Source: Thelonectria olida (taxonomy: Eukaryota; Ascomycota; Sordariomycetes; Hypocreales; Nectriaceae). Taken from it: a DNA stretch of 64,000 nucleotides. Of this stretch, positions 1 through 11,461 are shown piece after piece. Numbering within the stretch: position 1 is the first letter of the stretch; the number at the start of each line of letters is the position of its first letter. The notes below the pieces were generated by a model, which was given only the letters and a program-made list of their open reading frames with translations, searched no databases and was not told the DNA's origin. The DNA lies in contig JAGPYM010000011.1 of the NCBI GenBank assembly GCA_020736575.1, positions 310,001-374,000 of the forward strand, in the 5' to 3' direction. Made by a program: the position numbers and the translations under genes.

Positions 1-1112
1 CTTGTTAACTTCGCGATAGGAAATACTTTCCTCCTGAGTAAATGTTGAATATCTGGTGAGGCAAAAAGGAAACCGACATCAGCTCTGGTCCATGACATGC
101 GATATGAGGTGCACCAGAGAGGGAGGCTGTCATTTGTGGGCTACTGCGGGCCACTAGCATAACTTGGCAGTTGATGTACTAGGGTATTGAATCAAGGACG
201 AGAAGTTTAAGTGTATTGACCCAAGCTACCACATTACCACGTCCCTCCCGGCCCAGTCTCGCCCATGTTCTCAACGACATGCGAGTAGAGGCCAACAAAG
301 GCGAATACGGAGTATTCTCAAAGAATACCAAGATCTCATCTTGTCCAGCATGAAGGCCAAGGCTGTCGACAAACACATGCATGGCATGAAGACTTCGAAG
401 ACGGCTCAACGTAGGACTTGCATGGCCAAGAACCGCACCCACGCATGTGATGGTATCCCCCACCCCGAACTCTGCAGGCTACCATGTATTTGATCCAATG
501 AATCGGTTCTTGTTGGCAATTTTCGCTTATCCCGTCAAACCCATGTCGATATATCTCCCTCATCTGCCGCGCCAAGCGTCAAACCAATACCAAGACCCTT
601 CTCCAGCCAAGCGAGCACATTTACGCATATGAACAAGCATACGAAAACTATGCATTAAACACCTACCTAGCCAATGAACCGGTTCTCGATCCCACGATAC
701 CAATCGCCTGGTTTCCCCCGAATCAAACCACTTAACTAAGGAAAAAGTGGGTGGGAGCCCAAAGCCGAAACTTGCTCAATCGTGCGCTTCTGGGGCACCT
801 CGCGAAACTGGATAGAAAAGCACCAATGAAGATGCTTCTAATTATCAGTTGTGGCTTGATGCACGAAATAGAACGGGTTCGAGGCCAGAATGGGCGTTCA
901 AGACCAGGTCTGAAAAGTGGCATCGTGAGGGTTCGACATCTGGGCATATAAGTCAACTAGACGAATACTTGCGCACAAGGCCAAGGGGGGGTTTGGGGTA
1001 TAAATGCCAGGGCACGGGACCATGAAGAGTTGAACAGATCCCGAGCAGCTCTTCTTCAGAGACTGCCGAAGACTTCCTCTACACGTTGCTGTCTCCTCTG
1101 CCACCAGAAACA
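1..1112. other. Left-edge intergenic region and ferric reductase promoter
   Basis: No coding region is supported here; open frames are short and unlike known proteins. The right end is the promoter and leader of the ferric reductase, with a TATAAA box at 999-1004. Confidence 0.6.
999..1004 (+). promoter_or_regulatory. TATA box of the ferric reductase gene
   Basis: A TATAAA sequence lies 109 bases before the start codon at 1113, after a G-rich stretch. The spacing suits a fungal core promoter with a leader under 100 bases. It is assigned by position and sequence only. Confidence 0.5.
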
Positions 1113-3358
1113 ATGCGGCTCGACAACTCCCTCCTCCTCGCTGCTCTGGCAGCAACCCTCTCCTTAGCCCACAACACCAACGGCCGTCCCGGCCACGGCC
1201 TCATCGGCTACGGCATCACCATGTACGACCCCCCGTGCGCATACGCCTGCAAGTCCTCCGTCCCCACCGTCCTCGACTGTCCTGACGCCGACCACGACAT
1301 GGCCGGCCACGATATGGGCGGCATGGACATGTCGGAGCCCTCGCCCGAGTGCCTCGCCACGAACCCACCATACCTGCGCTCTCTAGCATGGTGCATTCAC
1401 TCCCACTGCCCCCAAGACACCAAAGTACACAAGCTCGAGAAGTGGTGGGTTTTGAACGTCGCGGGCCGGCAGACGGTGCAGCCCGAGCCGAACGTCACGT
1501 ACCAGGAGGCGTTGGAACAGGTCAAGACTGCGCCGACTGAGGTTCTGGCGGATGGAGACGTGTTGAACCGTACTGTCAAGGTGGATGATGGAACCTACTT
1601 GGCCAATTACAACATTAATATTGTGTTTGAAGCCGTGGAGACGAATCATGAGAAGTATGGGTAAGTTGTCATGACACCATAAACCGCTTACACCCCCAGT
1701 AGAGAAAACATCATGACTAACAACCACCACCTCTACCCAGCCTCGTCCTATTCATATCCGGCGGCCTCATCCCAATGTTCCTCTCCCTCCTCCGTCTCCT
1801 CCCCATCCCAGCCCGCATCACCTCCCTCGTCAACGCCCACATCATCGACCCTCCCCTCTTCGGCTCCAAACACGCCTCTCCCATCCTCAACCTCGCCAAC
1901 GTTCCCACCCGCGGCCAAGCCCTCTTCCTCCTCTACATCGTGGCCATCAACATCATCCTCTCCGCCGTCGGCTACTCCATCGCAGACCCCAACACGTGGT
2001 ACCCGACCAACTGGTACCAGCTCGCCAGCTACATCAGCAACCGCACCGGCGTCCTGAGCTTCGCAAACATCGCACTGCTGGTCCTCTACGCAGGCCGGAA
2101 CAACGTCCTGCTCTGGCTGACGGACTGGTCCCACGCTACCTTTCTGCTCGTCCATCGCTGGGTCGCCTGGCTGTGCACTCTGCAGGCGTGCATCCACTCG
2201 GCCATCTGGCTGGGCCTGTACGTCTACGACAAGGGCCACACGGCCGTGTCTCAGGAGCCGTTTTGGTACTGGGGCATCATCGCCACGCTGTCTCTCACCG
2301 TCCTGCTGCCCATCTCCATGCTGCCCATCCGCAAGGCCATGTACGAAGCGTTCCTCATCGGTCACATCTTCTTCGCCATCCTCGCCATTGCCGGGTCGTG
2401 GTACCACATCATATACCGCTACAACCACCAATGGGGCTACGAGACATGGCTGTGGATGGCCATGGCCATATGGGCGTTTGACCGGCTGGTAAGAATTGCG
2501 CGAACGGCCAAGCACGGCGTCCAACGGGGTCATGTCTCGCGAGTCGACGACGACTATCTCCGCATTGACATCCCCGGCGTGAACTGCGAGGGACACATCT
2601 ACGCCTACTTCCCGAGCCTGACGTGGAGGGCGTGGGAGAACCATCCCTTCTCCGTCGTCAACTCCGTAGGGGCTTCACCCACCAGCGTCTCAAACCAGCA
2701 CGACTCTGCGCCTTCAAAATCCGGAGTCTCAGCTACTGCCAAGGAAGCTGGGTCCACGGCCTCTGAAGCAGCCTCTCTCTCCTCCATCACGCCCCACGGC
2801 ATCTCCCTCTTCATCCGCACACACGCGGGCGTAACCGCCAAGCTGGCATCCAAAATCGGGCTTGCAGAGGGCATCCCGGTGCTCCTCGAAGCATCCTACG
2901 GCCACGAATCCAGCGCCCTCCTCAAGACCAGCCACGCACCCTCCGCTGAATACCCCAACACGGTCTGCATCGCCGGCGGCGTGGGCATCACGGCCGTGCT
3001 TCCCTCTCTGCGCGAGACACTGAGCCTGTATGCGCCAACGGGCACAACCAAACTGTTCTGGGGCGTGCGTCGCCCTGGTCTTGTCGATTCCATCGAGGGC
3101 CTCGTAGCTGATGTGAAGGAGAACGGCGAGAACCCCGACGTCAGGTTCTGGGGCGGAGTTGAGACGCACATCGCCGTCGGTGAGAGAATGAATCTTCGCC
3201 ACATTCTTGAAAAGGAGATTGGAGAGCCAGGAAGCCCGGGGACGACGGTTGTAGTGTGCGGTCCCGAGTCCATGGCGGACGAGGTGCGGTGCATCGTTTC
3301 TGGGCTGGGGCGACATGGCGCGACGGTGAGGTTGGTTGAAGAGAGCTTCATGTGGTAG
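1113..3358 (+). CDS. Ferric/cupric reductase transmembrane component (FRE family)
   Basis: Two exons, 1113-1660 and 1741-3358, joined in phase across an 80-base intron, give 721 residues. A signal peptide (about 1-20) precedes a cysteine-bearing extracellular part with a His/Met-rich patch at 61-73. The ferric-reductase membrane domain follows, with paired haem-ligand histidines at 321/335 and 391/405. An FAD-binding HPFSV motif is at 484-488, an NADPH-binding GGVGIT at 595-600, and the chain ends in the family's typical ...SFMW. The expected activity is electron transfer from NADPH through FAD and haem across the plasma membrane to reduce extracellular Fe(III) or Cu(II) before uptake. The ATG was chosen because a signal peptide follows it. 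The gene converges on the channel gene, with 217 bases between the two stop codons. No metal uptake partner is adjacent. Confidence 0.93.
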
Positions 3359-3575
3359 ACAGAGGAGACTGGTGCATGTGACATTGATAGTACCATAATT
3401 AAACTCGGACATTATCAATTGCACACTTGACAAACGTAACAGGCATACGGGGACTACAAACAAATTATCGATCCAACCCAAAAACACAAAACAGGACCAA
3501 TTACCATCGCAAAATCCTCGCCAAAACTGTGAAGCAGTTAATCCCCAGGCTTTGACATCAAAGTTGGCCATATTC

Positions 3576-6141
3576 CTATGCGCCAGATCCTCCTGCGCCC
3601 GAAGATCCGCCACCTCCTGCACCGCCCTTGTTCTTCTTCTTGTTCTTCTTCTTCTTGGACTTGCTGCCACCCTCTGCTGTCTCCTGAGCTTCTGATGTCT
3701 CTGGTGCCGAAGATTCGGGCGCTTCTGTGCCTGGCGTCTCAGGCACATCTGACGCTTCCGTCTCCGGGACATCTTCTTGCGCTTCCGTCTCCGGGACATC
3801 TTCTTGCGCTTCCGTCTCCGGGACATCTTCTTGCGCTTCTGTCTCCGGGGCGTCCTCTTGGGGTGCCTTTCCACTTTCCTCTGGAGATGCCTTGGAATCC
3901 TCCTCCTCGTCTTCCTTCAGGGTTAGTCCGGTTCCCTCAGGGAAGAGTTGCGGAACGCCTGACTTCGATTTCAACACTTCCTCGGTGTGTTCAGCCTGCA
4001 GAACCATAGCCTTGCTAATATCAGACAACATGGACTTCAAAGCCTCGACCTCGGTCCGCAATTTGCGAACCTCGATCACCGCCGGCTCTTCTTCGACATT
4101 CGGTTTCACAGTCTCACATGTCTTCGTCCATCCCTCCGCTTCAAGGTCAAGCTGGCCTACTAACTGCTCCCAATCATGCACCTGGTCGTCATCCTCTTCG
4201 CCTCGCGCCCGGTTGCTGCGAATCGTATGGGCAGTGCGAGTCTCAAAGAAGGCGGCCACGAAGAGTAGAGGTGAATAAAGTATGCCCATGACCCAATCGT
4301 TGAGGAACTCGTAAGTCTTCTTGGACATCCACCACTCGGTAAGAGCCGAAACGACCATCTCAATGAGGTTGAGAGGGGCAATATAGACGTTCTCATCGGG
4401 GGCTCGAACAAACTGCATCGTCTTCTGGGCAAAGAGGGCCAGATATTCGTCGTCCGCATTCTCGTAAATATCGCTATAGGCCGAGTTGTAGAGTGCGATA
4501 AGAATATTCAGGAGAATGATCTATGCGCGCTGTTAGTCTTATTCCAATAAGTATGGCACACTCCATTCAACTCACCATGACAACGAAAGTAAAGCAGTAG
4601 TACAAGGTCTGTCCCCAAGGATACGCAAATCCCTCAATACTGCCGAACTCGGGACTCTGCATAATGGCTCTCAGCATAGCCTCAGCTATGTACCACACAT
4701 CGCCAGCGACATTGTCATCTGTGAGATCAAGACCAACGAAAGCCTGCAGGAAGCCAATGATCAAGATGATGAGCAGGGCGAAGAAAATGACTGACTCCTT
4801 CATCATGACCTTGAGCACAACAAGCATGGCGCCAAAGAAGCGGAAGCTGTCGAGGTAGAGCAGAAGTCGACCCCAGAACATGGGAGCAATGAAGGCCAGC
4901 ATGTTGTAGCTAAGTTTGGTGTAGTGGTGATGACGTTGCTCGTCATGCGTGTATGACAGGCCGACGAGGCGGAAAGCAAGAGATACAGCTAGGAGAGAAT
5001 ATAGAGTGCCGTTGAAGGCGTTCCAGAAGCCTAGGATGTGGTACCCAGCCTTGTAAAGCTTGACAAGCTCGTCGGCAACGTAGGCAAAAGTGAAGACGTA
5101 GAGAGCGACTTCGGCACCGTCAAGATCGCCCGAAGGATTAACCGAGTTGATGGCAGCGGTGTAGAGACCCAGGTAGATGAGTGAGAAGAGAACTTGAGCA
5201 GCATTCTGATTTCGAGGAGCACGCATGCGATCGGGGTCCATGTGGACAATGAAGCTGCAATTGTCCTTGTCATTGTAATCGACAAAGACGGACGGATCGT
5301 CCTCGTCTTGGACGAGCCACCCACGCCAAAGGTACGCAATGCACTTCTGGTAGCCTGAAGAACCAATGACACGAACTGCATGTAGGTCGACAGCCTTCTC
5401 AATGACGTTAACGGGCGCCGTAGGGGTATTGTCGATGAGGACCGAGTAGCGACGGAGCAGGACGGTGTGGAGCAGATATTCCATGTCTTCTTCGCTTTCG
5501 ATGCTTTATGGAGGTCAGATTTAGCAAGAAATTGCCGGAATCTTGCATAGGCAGGCTTACATCTGTTTGGCAATGACGGTACAGGCGGTAGCACGAACAT
5601 AATGCAGTTCTGCATCCCACAATTCGATGATGGCCTCGCGCTTGAACCAATGCATATTCACAAGCAGAGCAAAGACCTGGCGATGAGAGATTAGCCACGA
5701 GACAATTGGGGTGACTGGGTGGCCCAACGTACGACGCATCCTTTGAACTCGGAGCCACCAGCTTCCTTGGCAGCCTGGACGACCTTTTTGGTGATGACAG
5801 TACTGTGAGAGCGGGTGACTTGGGCTTCCTCGAGCTCGCAGGGAATACACTCGCGGATCAGATGGCGCAGGCGCAAGCAGACCTTGGTCACGTCGATTGC
5901 AGGGACGGCCGAGTCGATATTTTGGTTACGGTAGTGAGGAAGCACTACATTTGTTGAATGGGCAGGTCAGTAGTTGCTGGATGATATTGTGCGATCAGAA
6001 GCATCTCGCAACTTGGACCAACAAAGCACAAAACTTACGAGCACGTTCTTCTTCATGCAACCGGGCAAGACGATTAGAGCTTGCGCCATTAGCACCATTG
6101 CTCCGGCCAAAGAGGCCACTCCACCGATTCCAAGAAGGCAT
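3576..6141 (-). CDS. YVC1/TRP-like vacuolar calcium channel
   Basis: Five exons on the minus strand (6141-6039, 5944-5733, 5676-5561, 5503-4576, 4520-3576) join in phase to give 767 residues. The N-terminus contains NRLARLHEEERA, typical of fungal YVC1 homologues. Hydrophobic segments lie near residues 245-263, 275-291, 305-325, 342-360 and 368-402, followed by the pore-side segment ending in ILLNILIALYNSAY across the last splice junction. Known relatives release Ca2+ from the vacuole in response to stretch and osmotic shock. The C-terminal 280 residues are cytosolic, acidic and low in complexity, with a short predicted coiled coil, a nine-residue tandem repeat and a final lysine-rich, glycine-rich tail. 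This tail makes the protein about 90 residues longer than yeast Yvc1. Membrane location and gating are inferred from the family. Confidence 0.9.
3754..3861 (-). repeat. 27-bp tandem repeat inside the YVC1-like gene
   Basis: Three perfect 27-base copies (3754-3780, 3781-3807, 3808-3834) are followed by one diverged copy (3835-3861). Read on the minus strand they encode repeats of the nonapeptide EAQEDVPET at residues about 673-709. The unit length keeps the frame, so copy-number change would lengthen or shorten the acidic tail without a frameshift. Confidence 0.95.
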
Positions 6142-8940
6142 GATGGCGACGCAGAAGGTTGGAGGTGTCGAGTGGAAGAGTCTCGGCGCGATGGGCGCAA
6201 AGTGATGCCTGACGATGTCGGGTATCTCGCAACGCAGCGCGGCCTCCTACGGAAGATAAGGAGGAGCAGGCGTACGAATGCGCGATGGGCAGACGGGAAA
6301 AGAAGCACGAGAAGTGCCCCTAAGACAGCACCAAGCCGATAGATGGTCTTGCACTCGTCTCTGAAAGCTAAAGCCAGAGTACAATTCACATCCCAAGCCG
6401 CCTTGATTGATGATGGAGGAGAGAAAAGGTAAATCGACTCGAGTGAAGCTGAAAGCTCTCTCGCCCTCGTGCGACTTGTCAAGGAAGCTACCTCGGGGCA
6501 CCAGCTTCGTAGTTCACCCACCGATGACGTTAGTCGAGGGTTATGATTGGACACAAGCAGCTGGAGGTGGCGGGTCAATGCCACTAGTGGACTCTGTAGC
6601 GGCTCGTAGCGGGGGCATCATGGGCGTTTAGTGGGGGAGTTCCAGCAGGTCAGTGCACTGTGGACCGCTGCGGTGCAGCAGTCTAGCAGTTTCTTGCTTC
6701 CAGCATCCATCGCTGTCGACCTTTAGCGGCAAACCCCGGTACAAGGTGTCATGCCATCACGGACGTTGCCTTCTTTGAACGTGTCTCGAGTGAATGAGGA
6801 ACTAATGTTCGAAGATGATTTGTTACGAATTAGTGACGCGGAGAGGGAAAGAGGTTGAGGGTGCACTACCGGAGTATGCATCAATGTGCCAAAGCCTGCT
6901 TGTGGAGGTGTTTGTTCGTGTGCAGCGCAGCGCAGATATGTGCATGTCTGCAGATACGGTGGAGGGACCGAACTGGGTTTCAGCTGAACCAGGTTCTGTC
7001 TCTCCCGTCGCCATCCCAAAAGAGGAATGGAATCGCCGCTGTGGCAGATGTTGATATTGTTGTCATCCGTTAACTGTTGTGTGTCAGTAAATATCTTCCA
7101 TCCATGGGGAAATCTAGGATTGATCCAATGCTTCACCATTGACCTCAATGACGTCGCCTGCAAGTCATCATTGTATCTTAGTGGGGCGCCCAAGCAACTC
7201 TTTACCAAGAAACAACAACAACAAGAACAACAACTACAGCAGCAGCAGCAGCAGCAGCAGAACCACAAGAAAAGTTCAATCCTTCCTGACCTCGACCATG
7301 CTTGCTAGAATTAACGTGAACATCCATGCCAATCATGAGCCTTTGTGCCACCCTCCCTTTTCTCATCTTCCACTCCTTAACCCCTGCGCGCTTTGAATAT
7401 CTGGCACAGAATCAGGATTCCTGCGCTTTCATTCCATGTTTTGCAGCGTCGTCCTCTGGACCAAAAAATTACCCCATTTCGAATACCACCACGAATCGAT
7501 TCGGCTGGCTGGTCTCAGTTTCGTGGGCATCAATATCAGCGGTGGGTAACCTGGTCTCGTGTCTCTGCTCCATCACTACCCAATCGGTATGGTAGTTACA
7601 TGCTACAGCATCGTTCATGAGCCCTGAGGTCGGCTTTCGAATGCCTCTCCTAAATCAAATCCACGGCCCTCGGATTCCACTCGAAAACGCAGCGCCATCG
7701 AGTTTTCCATCTCTTCGTTCCTCACTCCCCGGACCGGCGCCCTCTCGTCCCTACATGAAAGCACATTGGACTGTAATGAGATGAAGCACGCAACCAGTGC
7801 TCATTGGCATCTAATCCTCCAAGTCGTGCAGCATACAATGCCGTGCGCGCCAGCCCGCGATTAGGAGCAGACCCAGCACCACCCCAGCATGATCGACCTG
7901 TCGACTGCACTCTCCAATCTTTTGATCAGCCGGCAGAGCCCGCGTGCTTGCACGCTGGTAGAAAAGCCCGTCGGGATTGTCGTCTCATTCTACTTGGGGT
8001 TGGACTGGCCACATTATCACCACTCGGGTGATTCCCGGTGCGCCCGTCACACTCAACGCCTATTCAGCATCTTCTCCAGTCCAGTCGCATGCGGTGCGAG
8101 ATTGTTGATGCTATCTTTGAGCTCTTTGAGGATAGTGTGTTGCTGTCGGCCAGGGTGCAGAAGCGGAGTGTTGCGTGTGTGCTATCGCTGCTTTTCGGGG
8201 TCGTCGCCGCCCCTATATCGAGTCTCTCTTCGTGTGTCCTATGAAGGATCCATTATCAGCGAATACTTGGAGTACGCGTCACCGGACATGTTGCTCAACC
8301 TCGTCTGGAGGGCACAAGACTCGCTGGAGTCAATCTCACGTTCGAAGAGGTCCTTCTCGTGGAGACGTGAGGGATGGAGCGGATAAACTCTCGTTGTTAA
8401 GAAGGCTTCTCCGGGGTAAACACTAGGCGTATACGTGACCGAATTGTTGATGGAGGCTGAGTGGCTTTTGGACTGAAAGCGGTCGAAGAGTCTTGGTTCT
8501 CATCATCTGACTTCGAGATCGGTGAGTGGCGTCTGAACCTGAAGTTGAAGTGGCAATAACTCGTGTGATAGATGCCTCGCAGGGTTACTAATTGCTGAGG
8601 TCGTCCGAGTTGGTGTTTGGGACCAGAAGGGTCGTCAAGAACGGCCTGTTTTGACGAGGTATAACCAAAGCAAAGCAATTGAGATGAGGTTGAAAGAAGA
8701 ATGCCAAGCTAACAGCGGGGTCTACGGCAGTCATGCTCGAAACTTGCTTCCTATTTTGGAATCCTTGGATTTCCATGTTGCACCAAAATGGACTCCGCTC
8801 TACCTGGGTGCATACACCAAAAGTGCAAGACAAGGACTCTCATGGCTTACAACAATGAGAATCCGCCTCACCAATGAACTGTGTGAGGCACTGGACGATT
8901 TCCATTTCCTTGCTTTAACTACTCATGAATGAAAAGTACA
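6142..8940. other. Intergenic region without a supported gene
   Basis: This 2.8 kb stretch separates the start of the channel gene from the 3' end of the F-box gene. It holds the channel promoter and a CAG/CAA-rich microsatellite near 7210-7260. Open frames reach 181 codons on the minus strand, but that one owes its cysteine run to the CTG repeat and matches nothing I recognise. I see no RNA gene. Confidence 0.55.
7237..7260 (+). repeat. (CAG)8 microsatellite
   Basis: Eight uninterrupted CAG units follow a run of CAA-type units starting near 7211. The repeat is outside any supported gene. Confidence 0.95.
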
Positions 8941-9909
8941 TCATTGACTCGACTCCGCTTCCTCATCAAGCTCTCCATCCTGAATTCTTAGCTTCATCTC
9001 CCAATCCCAAGGCTCGAATTCTTCACACTCAGCCATCCATCGCGTAACAGCGACCGATCTCCTTTGGCACTTGCGAGCATACAGCCACGAGCAGCCATCC
9101 ATCGCCGCCGTATGTTTGTGGTAGCAGCGCGGGAGTCCGTACGGATAGTAAAGCTCCTCAATACTGACACCAGGCTCAGGCACTCGACTCGTTACCGTGT
9201 CAGACAGACCTGAACCAAATGAGACTCCCCATTTGACAACTACCCGATATATTCCATGCGGCGACATCCGCCAGAGAGCTGAGACATGTAAATCGTAGTA
9301 TGGACCAGTTCTGAAGCCATTTGGGAACGTCGTATAGCAGACTTCCGAGATGCCGCCCTTCCCTGTTTTAGTGAGGGTTGCGGTTCGTAATTGGGGAGTG
9401 ACATATAAGTATCCGCCTCCAACTCGCTCCTCTTCGAACAACGGGATGGTGTTCTTGGCGATGACGGCCAACTTTCCTTGGACCGGCGAGGAGGTCGTAA
9501 TACGATATATACGTTCCGCGTCTCTCTGGTATAGCCATCTCGATAAAAGCCTCTTCGAGAAGTGGATTATTTCGTCTTCCATCTTCGAACTTCTTGTTCT
9601 TCGTGGTTTGCCTGCATGGTTGAAAAAGAGCTGTTGTTGAAGAAGGGGTGAAACGGCAATCAAGTCACGCCATTGCTTGCACACCTTTTGTGCCGCGATG
9701 AGGAGTGTCCGCATGTCGAGGTGGGATAAGATGAATTCGAACAGCTCGTAAGTCCCAAAAACATTATCTCTTGCTCGAAAGAACTCGTCGGTCCTGGTAA
9801 CTGCGTCTATTACCGGCTTGAGGTGAGCCGTACTGGTTGTACGTGTGCTCCGTTTTGCTGCGAGGCGTTTCTTGTGTCCGTGTCTCCAATTCCGTTGAGT
9901 GTGCCCCAT
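8941..9909 (-). CDS. F-box domain protein
   Basis: A single exon encodes 322 residues. Residues about 48-95 form an F-box: YELFEFILSHLDMRTLLIAA leads into a KVCKQWRDLI motif and a hydrophobic helix. The N-terminus is basic (RNWRHGHKKRLAAKRS) and could carry a nuclear signal. The remaining 220 residues have no repeat that I recognise as WD40, LRR or Kelch, which is common for fungal F-box proteins of this size. F-box proteins usually bind Skp1 and bring targets to an SCF ubiquitin ligase; the target here is unknown. The ATG is the first in a frame closed upstream. It is flanked by wide intergenic regions. Confidence 0.78.
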   Translation of the reverse strand: MGHTQRNWRHGHKKRLAAKRSTRTTSTAHLKPVIDAVTRTDEFFRARDNVFGTYELFEFILSHLDMRTLLIAAQKVCKQWRDLIAVSPLLQQQLFFNHAGKPRRTRSSKMEDEIIHFSKRLLSRWLYQRDAERIYRITTSSPVQGKLAVIAKNTIPLFEEERVGGGYLYVTPQLRTATLTKTGKGGISEVCYTTFPNGFRTGPYYDLHVSALWRMSPHGIYRVVVKWGVSFGSGLSDTVTSRVPEPGVSIEELYYPYGLPRCYHKHTAAMDGCSWLYARKCQRRSVAVTRWMAECEEFEPWDWEMKLRIQDGELDEEAESSQ

Positions 9910-11461
9910 TTTGATCGAACGTGAAGAACAAATTCGTTTCTTGGGTTGTTGTTTCGCAGTTTGGTGGTACAGCTTTGTTGTGGAATTAATTTACGTGTGG
10001 AAGCATCGTGTTTTATGAGGCAGCCACTTTACGCGGGAAGGATTCATGTAACTCACATCAGGACATGCATGTCAACCAACACACGGAAGGCACGAGACGG
10101 ACACGATCCATGAGCCTGGATTTCTGAATTTGCACCTGGACGCAAACAGGCCTGGGATCTGGTCAGATCAGACACTCTCGGTTTGGCTGCCTCTGGTTGA
10201 GGTGCAACCGTGTCTTGGCATATTCATCAATCACGACATCCGGCGTTTGGTGCCGAATAACCGATCTCTTCTTCCGCAATATCAGCACATGGTTCAGGTA
10301 GCAAGCCAATGATGATCAGGTCAGCTTGTCCCCGAATCGAATCTGGCTCCTCAGTGCCGAGAGAACTCCATCTATCAATGACGAATTGGATGACCAAACA
10401 AGCCATTCACAATGTCAGGGAAATCACGGAAGCCTTTACAGTTGATCAATAGTAGGTAGTAGAGGCTCTCGGGGGGTTGCAAGGCAAGCGAACGGTTCGT
10501 CATTTACCTACACCGACTGGAATTGCCAAGGTCAACCATGCAGAGGAGATACGGACATGACCGAGACATAGATGATGCGACCCGTCAACTCAAGTGAGCC
10601 TCTATTTCCAGCCAAGAAAACCATTTTGGGACGGACTTTCCACGATCCGCAATAATGATTCCACGATGCCAACTGTGAGCTGAGAGAGAGCTTGGCATCT
10701 TGGATCGTCAACCTCCGAGCAATCTCGGGCATGCATCGAGGGCGAGATTGTGCAACCTCAGTAGCCACCTTGGGCATGCCAAGATTGAACCTCACCGGAA
10801 CTGAGAAAGCTGAGAGCATAAAAACGGCTGCGTGACAGCTGCCAAGAGTCTCTTGTCAGGACGAAGCTTTGCCTCCAGGTTGCAAACCAGGGCATGTTAA
10901 ACGCCGAACTATCCGCTCTCGGTCATCAGCGCACTCTGGACATTAAGTTATACTCACCGCGCCGACAGTGGCAAAGACTTGGTCGCTGTCTGTGCGACGA
11001 TCTGGAATCGCACGCGCTGCGACTTGCAGGAATGGAGTACCCGCTCGAGAAACCGCAGCTCCGTCTCATGCTTCGGCCGAATCGAGCGTAGGCAATCTCA
11101 GGGCCCCTCGATTCGGTTGCTACGGCTGATTTACTCAGGCTGATCATCTAATCGGGCTAGGAGGCTTCGAGAGCGACGCCGATGGAGGGAAACCTACCCC
11201 AAGCCACGTTGGGCCGCGAATGTCTTGAGCGAAACTATATAGATGTCTGAAGAGCACCCGGCTGCGACACCCGGCGAGGAATGCAATTCCGTCTCGTTGG
11301 TGGTACCGTCTCGGGTTGCTCCCTCACCTGTCGGTCCCTATCGTCAGGCTTCTTGCCTGGGAGACGAAATATTAACACCACCACAACGCCTTATTCTTAA
11401 CCGTCGTGACACTTGCTTGACACAACGCGTTCCTTCGAGTGAAGAAACCCCTTTATTCACA
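9910..11461. other. Intergenic region between F-box and rhodopsin-like genes
   Basis: The two flanking genes diverge, so this 1.55 kb holds both promoters. A 10-base inverted repeat lies at 11077-11116 and a TATATA at 11236-11241, the latter 221 bases before the rhodopsin-like start. No open frame here resembles a protein I know. Confidence 0.5.
11077..11116. repeat. 10-bp perfect inverted repeat
   Basis: CCGAATCGAG at 11077-11086 is matched by its reverse complement CTCGATTCGG at 11107-11116 across a 20-base spacer. It lies about 350 bases before the start of the rhodopsin-like gene. Confidence 0.8.

Noticed and set aside
1748..2644. 298-codon minus-strand frame antisense to the ferric reductase
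   Set aside because: A shadow of the well-supported reductase coding strand; composition is not protein-like.
6723..7268. 181-codon minus-strand frame with a cysteine run
   Set aside because: The cysteines come from the CTG/CAG repeat; no other protein signal is present.
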